A DNA stretch of 21,218 bases from a virus: positions 1 through 21,218 of IMG/VR virus record IMGVR_UViG_3300009182_000367; one strand, 5' to 3'. Numbering within the stretch: the first letter of the stretch is position 1; each line of letters opens with the position of its first letter. Positions 15,463-21,143 of the stretch are shown one piece after another. The notes under the pieces are model-generated. The model searched no databases. It was given only the letters and a program-made list of their open reading frames with translations, and was not told the origin of the DNA. A program made the translations under genes and the position numbers.

Positions 15463-15676
15463 TACGAACCTCTCAGTCGGACGCGGCGAGAAACTCTCTG
15501 TTTCCAAAGGGGGAGGATTAACCGCAAAAGGCAGACGTAAATATAACCGAGCCACAGGGTCGAACCTAAAAGCACCACAAAAATCAGGGCCAAGACATAA
15601 ATCATTTTGCGCTCGCTCTAAGAATTGGAAGGGTGAAAGGGGTAAGGCTGCTAGACGTAGATGGGGGTGCAGATGA
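15455..15676 (+). CDS. DUF6321-like small basic protein
   Basis: A 73-residue basic protein. I chose the ATG at 15455, which overlaps the endolysin stop by 8 nt (ATGAGTGA), rather than the in-frame ATG at 15437. The pattern GEKLSVSKGGGLTAKGRRKY, then NRATGSNLKAPQ, then KSFCARS, matches my memory of DUF6321, a small phage protein near lysis genes. The tail is Arg/Lys-rich (KGERGKAARRRWGCR). Function unknown; the charge suggests nucleic acid or membrane contact. The end overlaps the next short gene by 4 nt (ATGA at 15673-15676). Confidence 0.8.
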   Translation: MSDTNLSVGRGEKLSVSKGGGLTAKGRRKYNRATGSNLKAPQKSGPRHKSFCARSKNWKGERGKAARRRWGCR

Positions 15677-15819
15677 AAGACGGTCTTTATGCGAACATTC
15701 ACCGAAAGCGTGCAAGGATAAAACGTGGTTCTGGTGAGCGGATGAGGAAGCCAGGTTCAAAGGGCGCACCAACCGCGGCAGCGTTTCGTAAGTCAAAGCG
15801 CACCGCCAAAAGACGCTAA
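15673..15819 (+). CDS. 48-residue very basic phage protein
   Basis: A 48-residue frame too small for routine ORF calls, starting on the ATGA overlap with the DUF6321-like gene. It begins MKDGLYANIHRKRARIKRGS, followed by GERMRKPGSKGAPTAAAF and a Lys/Arg tail ending in RTAKRR. Eighteen of 48 residues are Lys or Arg. I recognise it as a small protein that recurs in environmental phages, with no known role. The tight coupling supports that it is translated. Its last 27 nt overlap the 3' end of the methyltransferase gene on the other strand, so it marks the meeting point of the two converging modules. Confidence 0.75.
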   Translation: MKDGLYANIHRKRARIKRGSGERMRKPGSKGAPTAAAFRKSKRTAKRR

Positions 15820-16635
15820 CACAAAGATTTGTTTGGCTTGTATCCATCCAAAATCAATGTAGACAGTTTGTATCTTTTCTATTTTATAGCCCTGTTTTTC
15901 TAACAAAGCCGTGACTGATGGTTCGGTAAAGTAATTGATGTGTTCGTGAAATACCGTAGGATGGTCTCCCAAATGTGCTATTTCATTTGGTACATCAATA
16001 AACACCAAGCTATCCTTGTGCAACCATTTTTCTATATCTTTCAAAGCATTAACTGGATAAGGTAGATGTTCTAATACGTTGCTGCATATTACTAGGTCAA
16101 ATGTACCCTGATGTGCAGCATCTATCTTAGTAACCCCTTCAACAACATCTACCCCGGATACATCGTAAACATACTTGTTAGCGTTAGAAAAGTAATCAGG
16201 AATATGTTGGCCTTCATCCCCGCCGTAATCCAAAATAGAATTCACTTTATCCAAATGTATTTCTGAATTTAAGAACTGGCTTAATGCTAACGCCCTGTTC
16301 TTTATCTCCAGTGGGTCTTTACCTAGACGTTTGTTCAGTTCGGTATAGCCTGGTTCAAAGATAGTGCGAAGTGATGTGTAGGCATCATTGCGATAGCCTG
16401 TATAAATCCTGGCCATTTCTTCTTCTTCAAACCGTACTTGAGAAAACACAAAGTCACAATCCAAACACTTGATAGAGTTAGTAAACAAGATAGGAAAGAA
16501 TGGCTGGCTGTTCCCTATATTAATTTGCGAGACAGGGTAATCCATTACCTTATTAGAGATAAATGGTTGGAAGTATCCTAATTTTTTTTGTATGCGTTTA
16601 GACTCGCAGCATACGCAATGATTAATTGTTTTCAT
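15793..16635 (-). CDS. SAM-dependent methyltransferase with N-terminal zinc ribbon
   Basis: A 280-residue enzyme. The N-terminus has two Cys pairs, C7-x-x-C10 and C57-x-x-C60, as in the zinc-binding part of sugar C-methyltransferases. The Rossmann core starts near residue 133: motif I reads SILDYGGDEGQ (residues 133-143), followed by FDLVICSNVLEHLPYP at 179-193. The FIDVPNE strand and HEHINYFT at 230-237 are also typical of this group. Motif I has DYGGDEG in place of the usual D-x-G-x-G-x-G, so SAM binding may be slightly altered. The protein lies directly after two glycosyltransferases, with a 1-nt overlap with the GT34-like gene. A role in methylating a sugar or glycan is inferred; a host small-molecule role is possible. 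It is the last gene of the minus-strand module. Confidence 0.8.
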   Translation of the reverse strand: MKTINHCVCCESKRIQKKLGYFQPFISNKVMDYPVSQINIGNSQPFFPILFTNSIKCLDCDFVFSQVRFEEEEMARIYTGYRNDAYTSLRTIFEPGYTELNKRLGKDPLEIKNRALALSQFLNSEIHLDKVNSILDYGGDEGQHIPDYFSNANKYVYDVSGVDVVEGVTKIDAAHQGTFDLVICSNVLEHLPYPVNALKDIEKWLHKDSLVFIDVPNEIAHLGDHPTVFHEHINYFTEPSVTALLEKQGYKIEKIQTVYIDFGWIQAKQIFVLASFGGAL

Positions 16636-17294
16636 TATGCAGTTTGTGGGATTTCACGGTCATGTTTTACTTTCCATGTAGCCGTCCCATCCCCCCAATT
16701 TTTCTGGAATTCGGTAGCAGCTTGTACTTTGTTAGGTATAGGCATCCCATAGAAATGCACTATCCAATCTCCTAGTTGCCAATCTTTCGGATGCTGGTTC
16801 ATTACTTTGGCATCCACGATGCGTAGTGCTTTACGCACAATCTCATCTTCTTGAATCATATTCCATAGATGGGTCTGTACGGTCCAGGGATAGTTCTTCC
16901 AGGTTTCAAACTCATTGATAATACGGTCCAGTACATAATGAGATTGCCAAGTGTTTTTCCATATCATCACGTCATTGTTTATAGGCCACCAACAGCTTTG
17001 TTCTTTGGCTATCACAATATGGTCTTCATACTTGATAACGTCCTCAATCTTGATAGCCCAGTTCATAAACATAGTATCGGCACCTATTGTCATCAAAACA
17101 TCTGACGCCGTTAGCTCTACCTTTCTGCGTTTAAGACTGTCCACGACCAGATTGCCGTAATCTTTTGAGTAATCGAAGTATTCAGGCAGATAGGTATAGC
17201 CGTGTTTGTAGCAATAGTTCCGGTGGTTGATTCCGGTAATCTTGTACAGGTCGGCTATATTCTCTGAATAGTTACTACTGACAGTTATATTCAT
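16635..17294 (-). CDS. Glycosyltransferase, GT34-like
   Basis: A 219-residue protein resembling the galactosyl transferase GMA12/MNN10 (GT34) fold. The start has NHRNYCYKHGYTYLPEYFDY (residues 23-42), then DVLMTIGADTMFMNWAIK at 65-82, the position of the GT-A metal site. An NNDVMIWKNTWQS segment follows at 106-118, and the C-terminal GDWIVHFYGMP at 175-185 is the family signature. The usual D-x-D is G-A-D here, so one Asp seems replaced by Gly; whether this reflects metal independence or another carboxylate taking over cannot be told. It overlaps the upstream glycosyltransferase by 4 nt and the methyltransferase by one base. Target unknown. Confidence 0.75.
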   Translation of the reverse strand: MNITVSSNYSENIADLYKITGINHRNYCYKHGYTYLPEYFDYSKDYGNLVVDSLKRRKVELTASDVLMTIGADTMFMNWAIKIEDVIKYEDHIVIAKEQSCWWPINNDVMIWKNTWQSHYVLDRIINEFETWKNYPWTVQTHLWNMIQEDEIVRKALRIVDAKVMNQHPKDWQLGDWIVHFYGMPIPNKVQAATEFQKNWGDGTATWKVKHDREIPQTA

Positions 17295-18061
17295 GGTGAG
17301 GGTATCAATCCACCTTCAAAGATATAACTGCCAACGTGGGCTAGCTGTACCCAGGGTGCTGCGTGTACTGGGATGCCGTTCTTTCTGGCCACCATGCAAA
17401 AGTGATAATCCTCTGAGAGCAAACGGTTTGTACCTTCCTCAATAGAACAGGCAAAGAACTCAGCAATCTTTTCAGGTCCTAAATTGCCAGATAGGTCTAA
17501 TACGTCATTGGTATAGCTAGGCACAAGTGTCGAAAGTTTTTCCAATGCTTCACGTTTGATTAACATAAAGCCTGTACCGCCGTTCCATATCTCAATTGGC
17601 TTGTTGACCGGCACGGTGACGGTGCCTTCATAGTTGACCAAATTGACTACAAAGCTACCCGTGTAGTTTTTCCATTGTTCCATCGGTACACCGGCTTTCT
17701 GCGCTTGCTCAACTGACTGCCAGTTAATCTCTTTCTTAGGATAGATACCGCAGATAATGTCTAAATCGGCATCAATCATGGGCTGTACTTGTGCAGGGTT
17801 GAAACGTATATCTGCATCAATAAAGAACAGGTGAGTAGCTTCAGTCTTGAGAAACTGGTGTGCTAACGCGTTTCTAGCGCGTTGTATCAACGATTCGTTA
17901 AACATGAAGGAGAATGTGGTGTGATTACCGCTCTCGCCCATAGCACGCTGTAAACCGATTACAGACTGTAAATAGAATCCTGTACACATTCCCCCATACA
18001 TAGGGGTAGCGACAAAGATATGGTTTGATTTCTTTTCTACTTCTTTTTTTGCTTTCTTCAT
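17291..18061 (-). CDS. Glycosyltransferase, GT-A fold (GT2-like)
   Basis: A 256-residue glycosyltransferase. A Lys/Glu-rich lead is followed by HIFVATPMYGGMC (residues 14-26), then FNESLIQRARNALAHQFL, which is a common entry of phage GT-A enzymes. THLFFIDADIRFNP at 76-89 contains the D82-A-D84 metal motif. Residues 157-170 (EIWNGGTGFMLIKR) form the acceptor loop, and SEDYHFC at 216-222 carries the candidate catalytic acid. The HVGSYIF end is also typical. The start has AGAGGG upstream on the minus strand. It begins the cassette of two glycosyltransferases and a methyltransferase, after a 100-nt gap with inverted repeats. Sugar and acceptor are unknown. Confidence 0.85.
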   Translation of the reverse strand: MKKAKKEVEKKSNHIFVATPMYGGMCTGFYLQSVIGLQRAMGESGNHTTFSFMFNESLIQRARNALAHQFLKTEATHLFFIDADIRFNPAQVQPMIDADLDIICGIYPKKEINWQSVEQAQKAGVPMEQWKNYTGSFVVNLVNYEGTVTVPVNKPIEIWNGGTGFMLIKREALEKLSTLVPSYTNDVLDLSGNLGPEKIAEFFACSIEEGTNRLLSEDYHFCMVARKNGIPVHAAPWVQLAHVGSYIFEGGLIPSP

Positions 18062-18079
18062 ATATCCCTCTAATTAGGT

Positions 18080-18103
18080 GGGGCTGCCGTCAACCTCTGC
18101 CCC
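18080..18103. repeat. Inverted repeat GGGGC/GCCCC before the glycosyltransferase cassette
   Basis: GGGGC at 18080-18084 pairs with GCCCC at 18099-18103 around a 14-nt loop, in the gap upstream of the GT-A gene on the minus strand. There is no T-run after it, so it does not look like an intrinsic terminator. It lies 18 to 42 nt before the start codon and could affect translation or mark a promoter region. Confidence 0.3.
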
Positions 18104-18118
18104 TTAAGTTTCCTATCT

Positions 18119-18140
18119 ATCGTTGGGAGGACTCAACGAT
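18119..18140. repeat. Perfect 7-bp inverted repeat, possible operator
   Basis: ATCGTTG (18119-18125) and CAACGAT (18134-18140) form a perfect palindrome arm pair with an 8-nt spacer. It lies in the 100-nt gap between the lipoprotein and the glycosyltransferase cassette. An operator or a small RNA hairpin is possible. No clear -10/-35 pair was found in the gap, and no T-run follows the arms. Confidence 0.35.
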
Positions 18141-18161
18141 TCCCGTGACGGTTCAGGGGGT

Positions 18162-18422
18162 TTAGTAATCTTCACAGTACACGTCAACAGGTACTTTAAT
18201 TCTGCCCTGGTCGGTCTTCACGCTCATGTACTGTACTTCTGCATGCAGGTTCATGGCTTTGCATTTCTTGACTGCTCTGGCCTGTTCATCCCTATCCATT
18301 GCTTGTGGACCTTCATAGCCTGATAGCTTGTAAGCGGCAGGTTGTGGTGGGGGTATGAGCGGTACTACAGGTGGTGCTGAAGCACAGCCAACCAAAAGCA
18401 ATGGTAGAAGATAGCGTTTCAT
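18162..18422 (-). CDS. Small phage lipoprotein
   Basis: An 86-residue protein with a short signal peptide (MKRYLLPLLLVGCAS) and a lipobox ending at C13 (LLVGC), so it should be lipidated and membrane-anchored. The mature part begins with a Pro-rich stretch (APPVVPLIPPPQPA). It continues with a charged helix and closes with VKTDQGRIKVPVDVYCEDY, where a Cys pairs possibly with the Cys in KKCKAMN. Similar small lipoproteins with a VPVDVYCE end recur in phages. An outer-membrane spanin role is conceivable but the protein is in the recombination module, not next to the holin, so the assignment is uncertain. It overlaps the upstream nuclease stop by 4 nt (ATGA). Confidence 0.7.
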   Translation of the reverse strand: MKRYLLPLLLVGCASAPPVVPLIPPPQPAAYKLSGYEGPQAMDRDEQARAVKKCKAMNLHAEVQYMSVKTDQGRIKVPVDVYCEDY

Positions 18423-18736
18423 TTGATTTCATTTCCTAGTAAGGTAAGAAAGTCAGACCATTTCATGATAGCTAGGCTTTCCCGGTGGTCTCCACGGCAT
18501 ACCACGATGGGGGTCTGACCTTCTTTACAGGCTGCTTGAGCTTGGTCTACCCATTCGTAAACAGCAATAGAAGCACGGCGCTTACACTCAATAACAAACT
18601 TATCCAGAATAATATCCGCGCCCCCTTCCCTTGTCTGGTCGAGGTTTCTAGCACACACCACACCAAGATTGTCAAAAAGACTATGTACAATATCGCGTTC
18701 ATAGGTAGCTCCTTTGGTGCGCTGTGATTTACCCAT
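18419..18736 (-). CDS. PD-(D/E)XK nuclease, Holliday junction resolvase-like
   Basis: A 105-residue nuclease of the PD-(D/E)XK superfamily. The start KGATYERDIVHSL (residues 8-20) carries the conserved E13 near the N-terminus, as in archaeal Hjc-type resolvases. The catalytic set is D41 in GGADIIL and E50-x-K52 in VIECKRR. An alpha helix EWVDQAQAACKEGQ and the TPIVVCRGDHRE strand follow, as expected. The size fits a single-domain resolvase. Position in a module with exonuclease, RecT and an SSB-like protein fits processing of recombination or replication branches. A different branched-DNA specificity is possible. A second, well-initiated ORF lies inside it in another frame (18547-18702). Confidence 0.8.
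   Translation of the reverse strand: MGKSQRTKGATYERDIVHSLFDNLGVVCARNLDQTREGGADIILDKFVIECKRRASIAVYEWVDQAQAACKEGQTPIVVCRGDHRESLAIMKWSDFLTLLGNEIK
18547..18702 (-). CDS. Candidate embedded ORF: two-TM mini-protein inside the nuclease gene
   Basis: In a different frame of the same strand, ATG at 18702 follows AAAGGAG by 6 nt, a strong ribosome binding site. It opens 51 codons: MNAILYIVFLTILVWCVL, a polar basic loop (ETSTRQGKGAR), and ILFWISLLLSVSAVLLLLF with a TNG end. This is a clean two-helix membrane hairpin. Caution: the SD-like bases also encode the conserved Lys-Gly-Ala-Thr of the nuclease, and antisense-like or shifted frames of amphipathic sequences often look hydrophobic. So the signal may be chance. 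If real, it could be a lysis or membrane accessory. Confidence 0.3.
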   Translation of the reverse strand: MNAILYIVFLTILVWCVLETSTRQGKGARILFWISLLLSVSAVLLLLFTNG

Positions 18737-18745
18737 TTTTCAAGC

Positions 18746-18988
18746 TCAGAATGGGACGTCACTATCATATTTTTTAGTCACGTCCTTTGGATATTGTTGC
18801 TGGTTAGCGTCAAATGGTTTCTCAACAGTTAGACTAACAAGCTCACCGTATGCGCTTTTCTTAGTCCATCCGGCTATCTTAATAATCTCACCATTGTGCA
18901 TAACTGAACCTCTCCAATCTGGCTGAGAATCTTTGGTTTTCTTGTTTGAGAACAGTACGCCCTTTCCTTCTTGTGGTTCTTGTGCCAT
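18746..18988 (-). CDS. SSB-like small protein with acidic C-terminal tail
   Basis: An 80-residue protein. The central part is beta-rich: WRGSVMHNGEIIKIAGWTKK at residues 25-44, then YGELVSLTVEKP at 47-58, the strand pattern of OB-like or DUF736-like proteins that bind ssDNA. The last residues are YDSDVPF, close to the DDIPF-type acidic tail by which bacterial SSB recruits partner enzymes. The place between RecT and the nuclease supports a role in single-strand handling. It is much shorter than bacterial SSB (usually 150 or more residues), so a minimal or atypical SSB is meant. An AGGAG site for its start lies inside the end of the upstream gene. Confidence 0.6.
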   Translation of the reverse strand: MAQEPQEGKGVLFSNKKTKDSQPDWRGSVMHNGEIIKIAGWTKKSAYGELVSLTVEKPFDANQQQYPKDVTKKYDSDVPF

Positions 18989-18990
18989 GT

Positions 18991-19185
18991 CTAGCTCCTA
19001 ATTAAATGATAACGTGCAAACGTCTTATTGCCTTTCGTAACATCCTCGGTTCTGATGTTATGTCCTTGCTCTCTTAGTACATGAATGTGTGCTGCCAACC
19101 TTGTTGTACCCACTCGTTCATACGCTTCAATCTGCGTGATAGGTGCTCGTTTTAACTCATCAAGCACCATATCTGTTTGCGTCAT
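18991..19185 (-). CDS. Small helix-turn-helix protein
   Basis: A 64-residue protein with the layout of a winged helix. MTQTDMVLDELKRAP is the first helix, and ITQIEAYERVGTTRLAAHIH forms the helix-turn-helix with recognition helix RLAAHIHVLREQG. The wing is NIRTEDVTKGNKTFARYHLI. It matches the small HTH domain proteins common in phage DNA metabolism operons, which may bind DNA as local regulators or accessory factors. It overlaps the RecT stop by 4 nt (ATGA at 19182-19185). Confidence 0.75.
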   Translation of the reverse strand: MTQTDMVLDELKRAPITQIEAYERVGTTRLAAHIHVLREQGHNIRTEDVTKGNKTFARYHLIRS

Positions 19186-20054
19186 GCGAACTCGTCTGCT
19201 GTCATGAGTGGGCCAGTTGACTTTGGGCTTTTAACCGCTCCCAAAGAACTTTGAGTTGCTTGTGCTATCACTGCCCTTTGGATAGCTGACAAGCGATGTA
19301 AAGGCCCTTTGTTAGCATCTGCAAACGCCCTAGTCTTCTCTGCCTTCTCTTGTGATGAGAACTTAGTTGAATTACCTATTTTCTCTATCATTTCGTTATA
19401 GGCAAATATCCATGCCTCCGCGTTGTGATGAGTAGAATAGACAGTGCCATCGGGTAAAACAATGTCAGCCCAAACCTGTTCACCTATCTTTGATATATCA
19501 CCCTCATTTTCTTGCACTAATACGTTATGAGGAAGTTCAACAGGTGTTGGCGTCACGTCTTTCTCAACACGTTTAGGCGGTTCAAAGTCCTCCACTTCTT
19601 CAGGTGTATAGGTACCAACTACACAACCAGGATAGACCGAGCGGATTCCCTCAGAAACAACCCTAGCTCTTAACATAGCGCGTGGGTACTTTGTCCAACC
19701 ACCACCTGACTTAATAAGACCTGCCTTTTGTGCTTGCTCAATAGACCAAGTGACGGTCAGAGAACCACCGTTAGGATGCGTGAATAGTCCTGCTACCTTT
19801 TCATCGGTGTAGCTTGACCATTCCACCTTGCCACCTGCTTGTTGGAATCTGGCTAGCATAGCGTCTGCTTTAAGAGCGGGTCTACCTTGAATGATATGGT
19901 AGTCACGCGCTGCTGTGGCAGGGTGTAGGCCCTCTGCTTGGGCAACGAGCATGAGTGCCAATACCTCATTGACGTTCTTCATGCCAAACAATCCTGACTT
20001 GGCTATGCTGTCAGCCATCAGGGTCATATCTTGAAATGGGACTAGGTTACTCAT
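19182..20054 (-). CDS. recT: RecT family single-strand annealing protein
   Basis: A 290-residue recombinase of the RecT/Bet group, which anneals complementary single strands made by a partner exonuclease. The N-terminal MADSIAKSGLFGMKNVNEVLALMLVAQAEGLHP (about residues 13-45) and DYHIIQGRPALKADAML at 51-67 are typical of phage RecT proteins. GGWTKYPRAMLRARVVSEGIRSVYPG at about 118-143 is the family core. The C-terminal 100 residues are less typical and have a mixed charged helical part with QAKAEKTRAFADAN-like character. It lies two genes after the YqaJ exonuclease, the standard pairing. It overlaps the small upstream gene by 8 nt (ATGAGTAA) and the HTH gene by 4 nt. Confidence 0.88.
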   Translation of the reverse strand: MSNLVPFQDMTLMADSIAKSGLFGMKNVNEVLALMLVAQAEGLHPATAARDYHIIQGRPALKADAMLARFQQAGGKVEWSSYTDEKVAGLFTHPNGGSLTVTWSIEQAQKAGLIKSGGGWTKYPRAMLRARVVSEGIRSVYPGCVVGTYTPEEVEDFEPPKRVEKDVTPTPVELPHNVLVQENEGDISKIGEQVWADIVLPDGTVYSTHHNAEAWIFAYNEMIEKIGNSTKFSSQEKAEKTRAFADANKGPLHRLSAIQRAVIAQATQSSLGAVKSPKSTGPLMTADEFA

Positions 20055-20235
20055 CTGTTTTTATCTCCCTGTGTTTGAGCATGGCATCTGCTACTTTATA
20101 AGCGAGCATGGCAGCAACTTCAGCATCAGTAGCATGAGAATTTGCTACAGCCATACCTGCGAACCAATCTCTTAAATCCATCCCGTACTCGGTTTGGCCT
20201 GTCATCGTGTTGTACTGACTAGGAAATGCTTTCAT
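20047..20235 (-). CDS. Small phage protein in recombination operon, unknown function
   Basis: A 62-residue protein between the exonuclease and RecT. It reads YNTMTGQTEYGMDLRDWFAG near residues 8-27, then AMLAYKVADAMLKHREIK as a C-terminal helix. The GMDLRD-x-FA segment is one I recognise from short proteins of phage early operons, with no function known. It overlaps the exonuclease stop by 4 nt and RecT by 8 nt, so the three are surely one transcript. Confidence 0.75.
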   Translation of the reverse strand: MKAFPSQYNTMTGQTEYGMDLRDWFAGMAVANSHATDAEVAAMLAYKVADAMLKHREIKTDE

Positions 20236-21143
20236 TTGACTAGAAACCTCCGTGAACCTGGTTGTTCAATAACAAACTGGTTGTAAATGTCTGGCATAGC
20301 AGACTTGAATAAATCGGCAGAGAACCGCTTAGATGCTTTGGATTGCTTCCAAGTGGCTAATACCTCACCTGAAACACTGACCAACTCAGAATGGTTTCTT
20401 AGATGGTTTTGAATTAGAACGCTAAGTTCTTCTTCTCTAGTCTCCAACTCCTTAATGGTGTTCTTAACGTCTTTCAGGTAGCCGATGGCTTTCTCCACGT
20501 CATAGTTTGCCGTCACTGTGGTATCACTTGGTTGTGTGTACACCAGTTTGCACTCTGCTAACGTCTGCGGGTCGGGCAAGGTATTAGCGACTACATGCCC
20601 CCAAAACACGGCCATCTGCTTTGTCAGTTCTTCCTTCATCTCATCGGTGACAGTCATTTCATAGTGTCTGAAATGTTGGCCACCAAAGAGAACGCATAGC
20701 ACTGCGCTGCTTGAGTTAAGACAGATAGCTTCCTGTATCAATTGCCCTGTGTCGGCAGGCGGTAAGATAAGCGGGTCTTGTTCAAAGAACTTCATCTTGT
20801 TGATGTTGTAGTTCTTAATCTCATAGGGAATATACCCGCCACCTTTGACCTCTTTAACGTAATCAAAGTGGGATTGCATCCACGGTTCAGTTGGATGCTT
20901 GCCTGTCCAGTCCGCTTTAGCCAGATTAATTTGCAGAGTATCCTCGGCTATTTTGGCGATGAAGGGTTCCATTACATGTCCCATCTGCACCACCTCTACG
21001 CCTGACAGGTCATCGCGCTCTGCTTTACCCTGCTTTTGAAGGATAACGGTCGTGGCTTTGCCATCCAATGCCATGCGGGTATCACTTGAGAACCAAGCCT
21101 TGTTTCTGACTTCATCTTGAAAGTCTGCTCTATCGTTAGCCAT
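20232..21143 (-). CDS. YqaJ-like viral exonuclease (lambda exonuclease fold)
   Basis: A 303-residue 5'-3' exonuclease of the YqaJ/lambda Exo type, which resects double-strand ends so that RecT can anneal. The N-terminal helices (RADFQDEVRNKAWFSSDTRM) are followed by QMGHVMEPFIAKIAEDTL (residues 53-70), which holds E59. D94 in SHFDYVKEV and E108-x-K110 in YEIKNYN make up the D...ExK metal site. Residues 120-145 give the DTGQLIQEA helix. Beyond residue 215 a long coiled coil (IGYLKDVKNTIKELETREEE) is followed by a beta-rich end with RFLVK. The start is immediately after an upstream stop (TAA then ATG). The pairing with RecT is direct evidence for role. Confidence 0.88.
   Translation of the reverse strand: MANDRADFQDEVRNKAWFSSDTRMALDGKATTVILQKQGKAERDDLSGVEVVQMGHVMEPFIAKIAEDTLQINLAKADWTGKHPTEPWMQSHFDYVKEVKGGGYIPYEIKNYNINKMKFFEQDPLILPPADTGQLIQEAICLNSSSAVLCVLFGGQHFRHYEMTVTDEMKEELTKQMAVFWGHVVANTLPDPQTLAECKLVYTQPSDTTVTANYDVEKAIGYLKDVKNTIKELETREEELSVLIQNHLRNHSELVSVSGEVLATWKQSKASKRFSADLFKSAMPDIYNQFVIEQPGSRRFLVK

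Noticed and set aside
18485-18727. 80-residue plus-strand ORF opposite the nuclease
   Set aside because: It is antisense to a gene with clear PD-(D/E)XK motifs, without a ribosome binding site.
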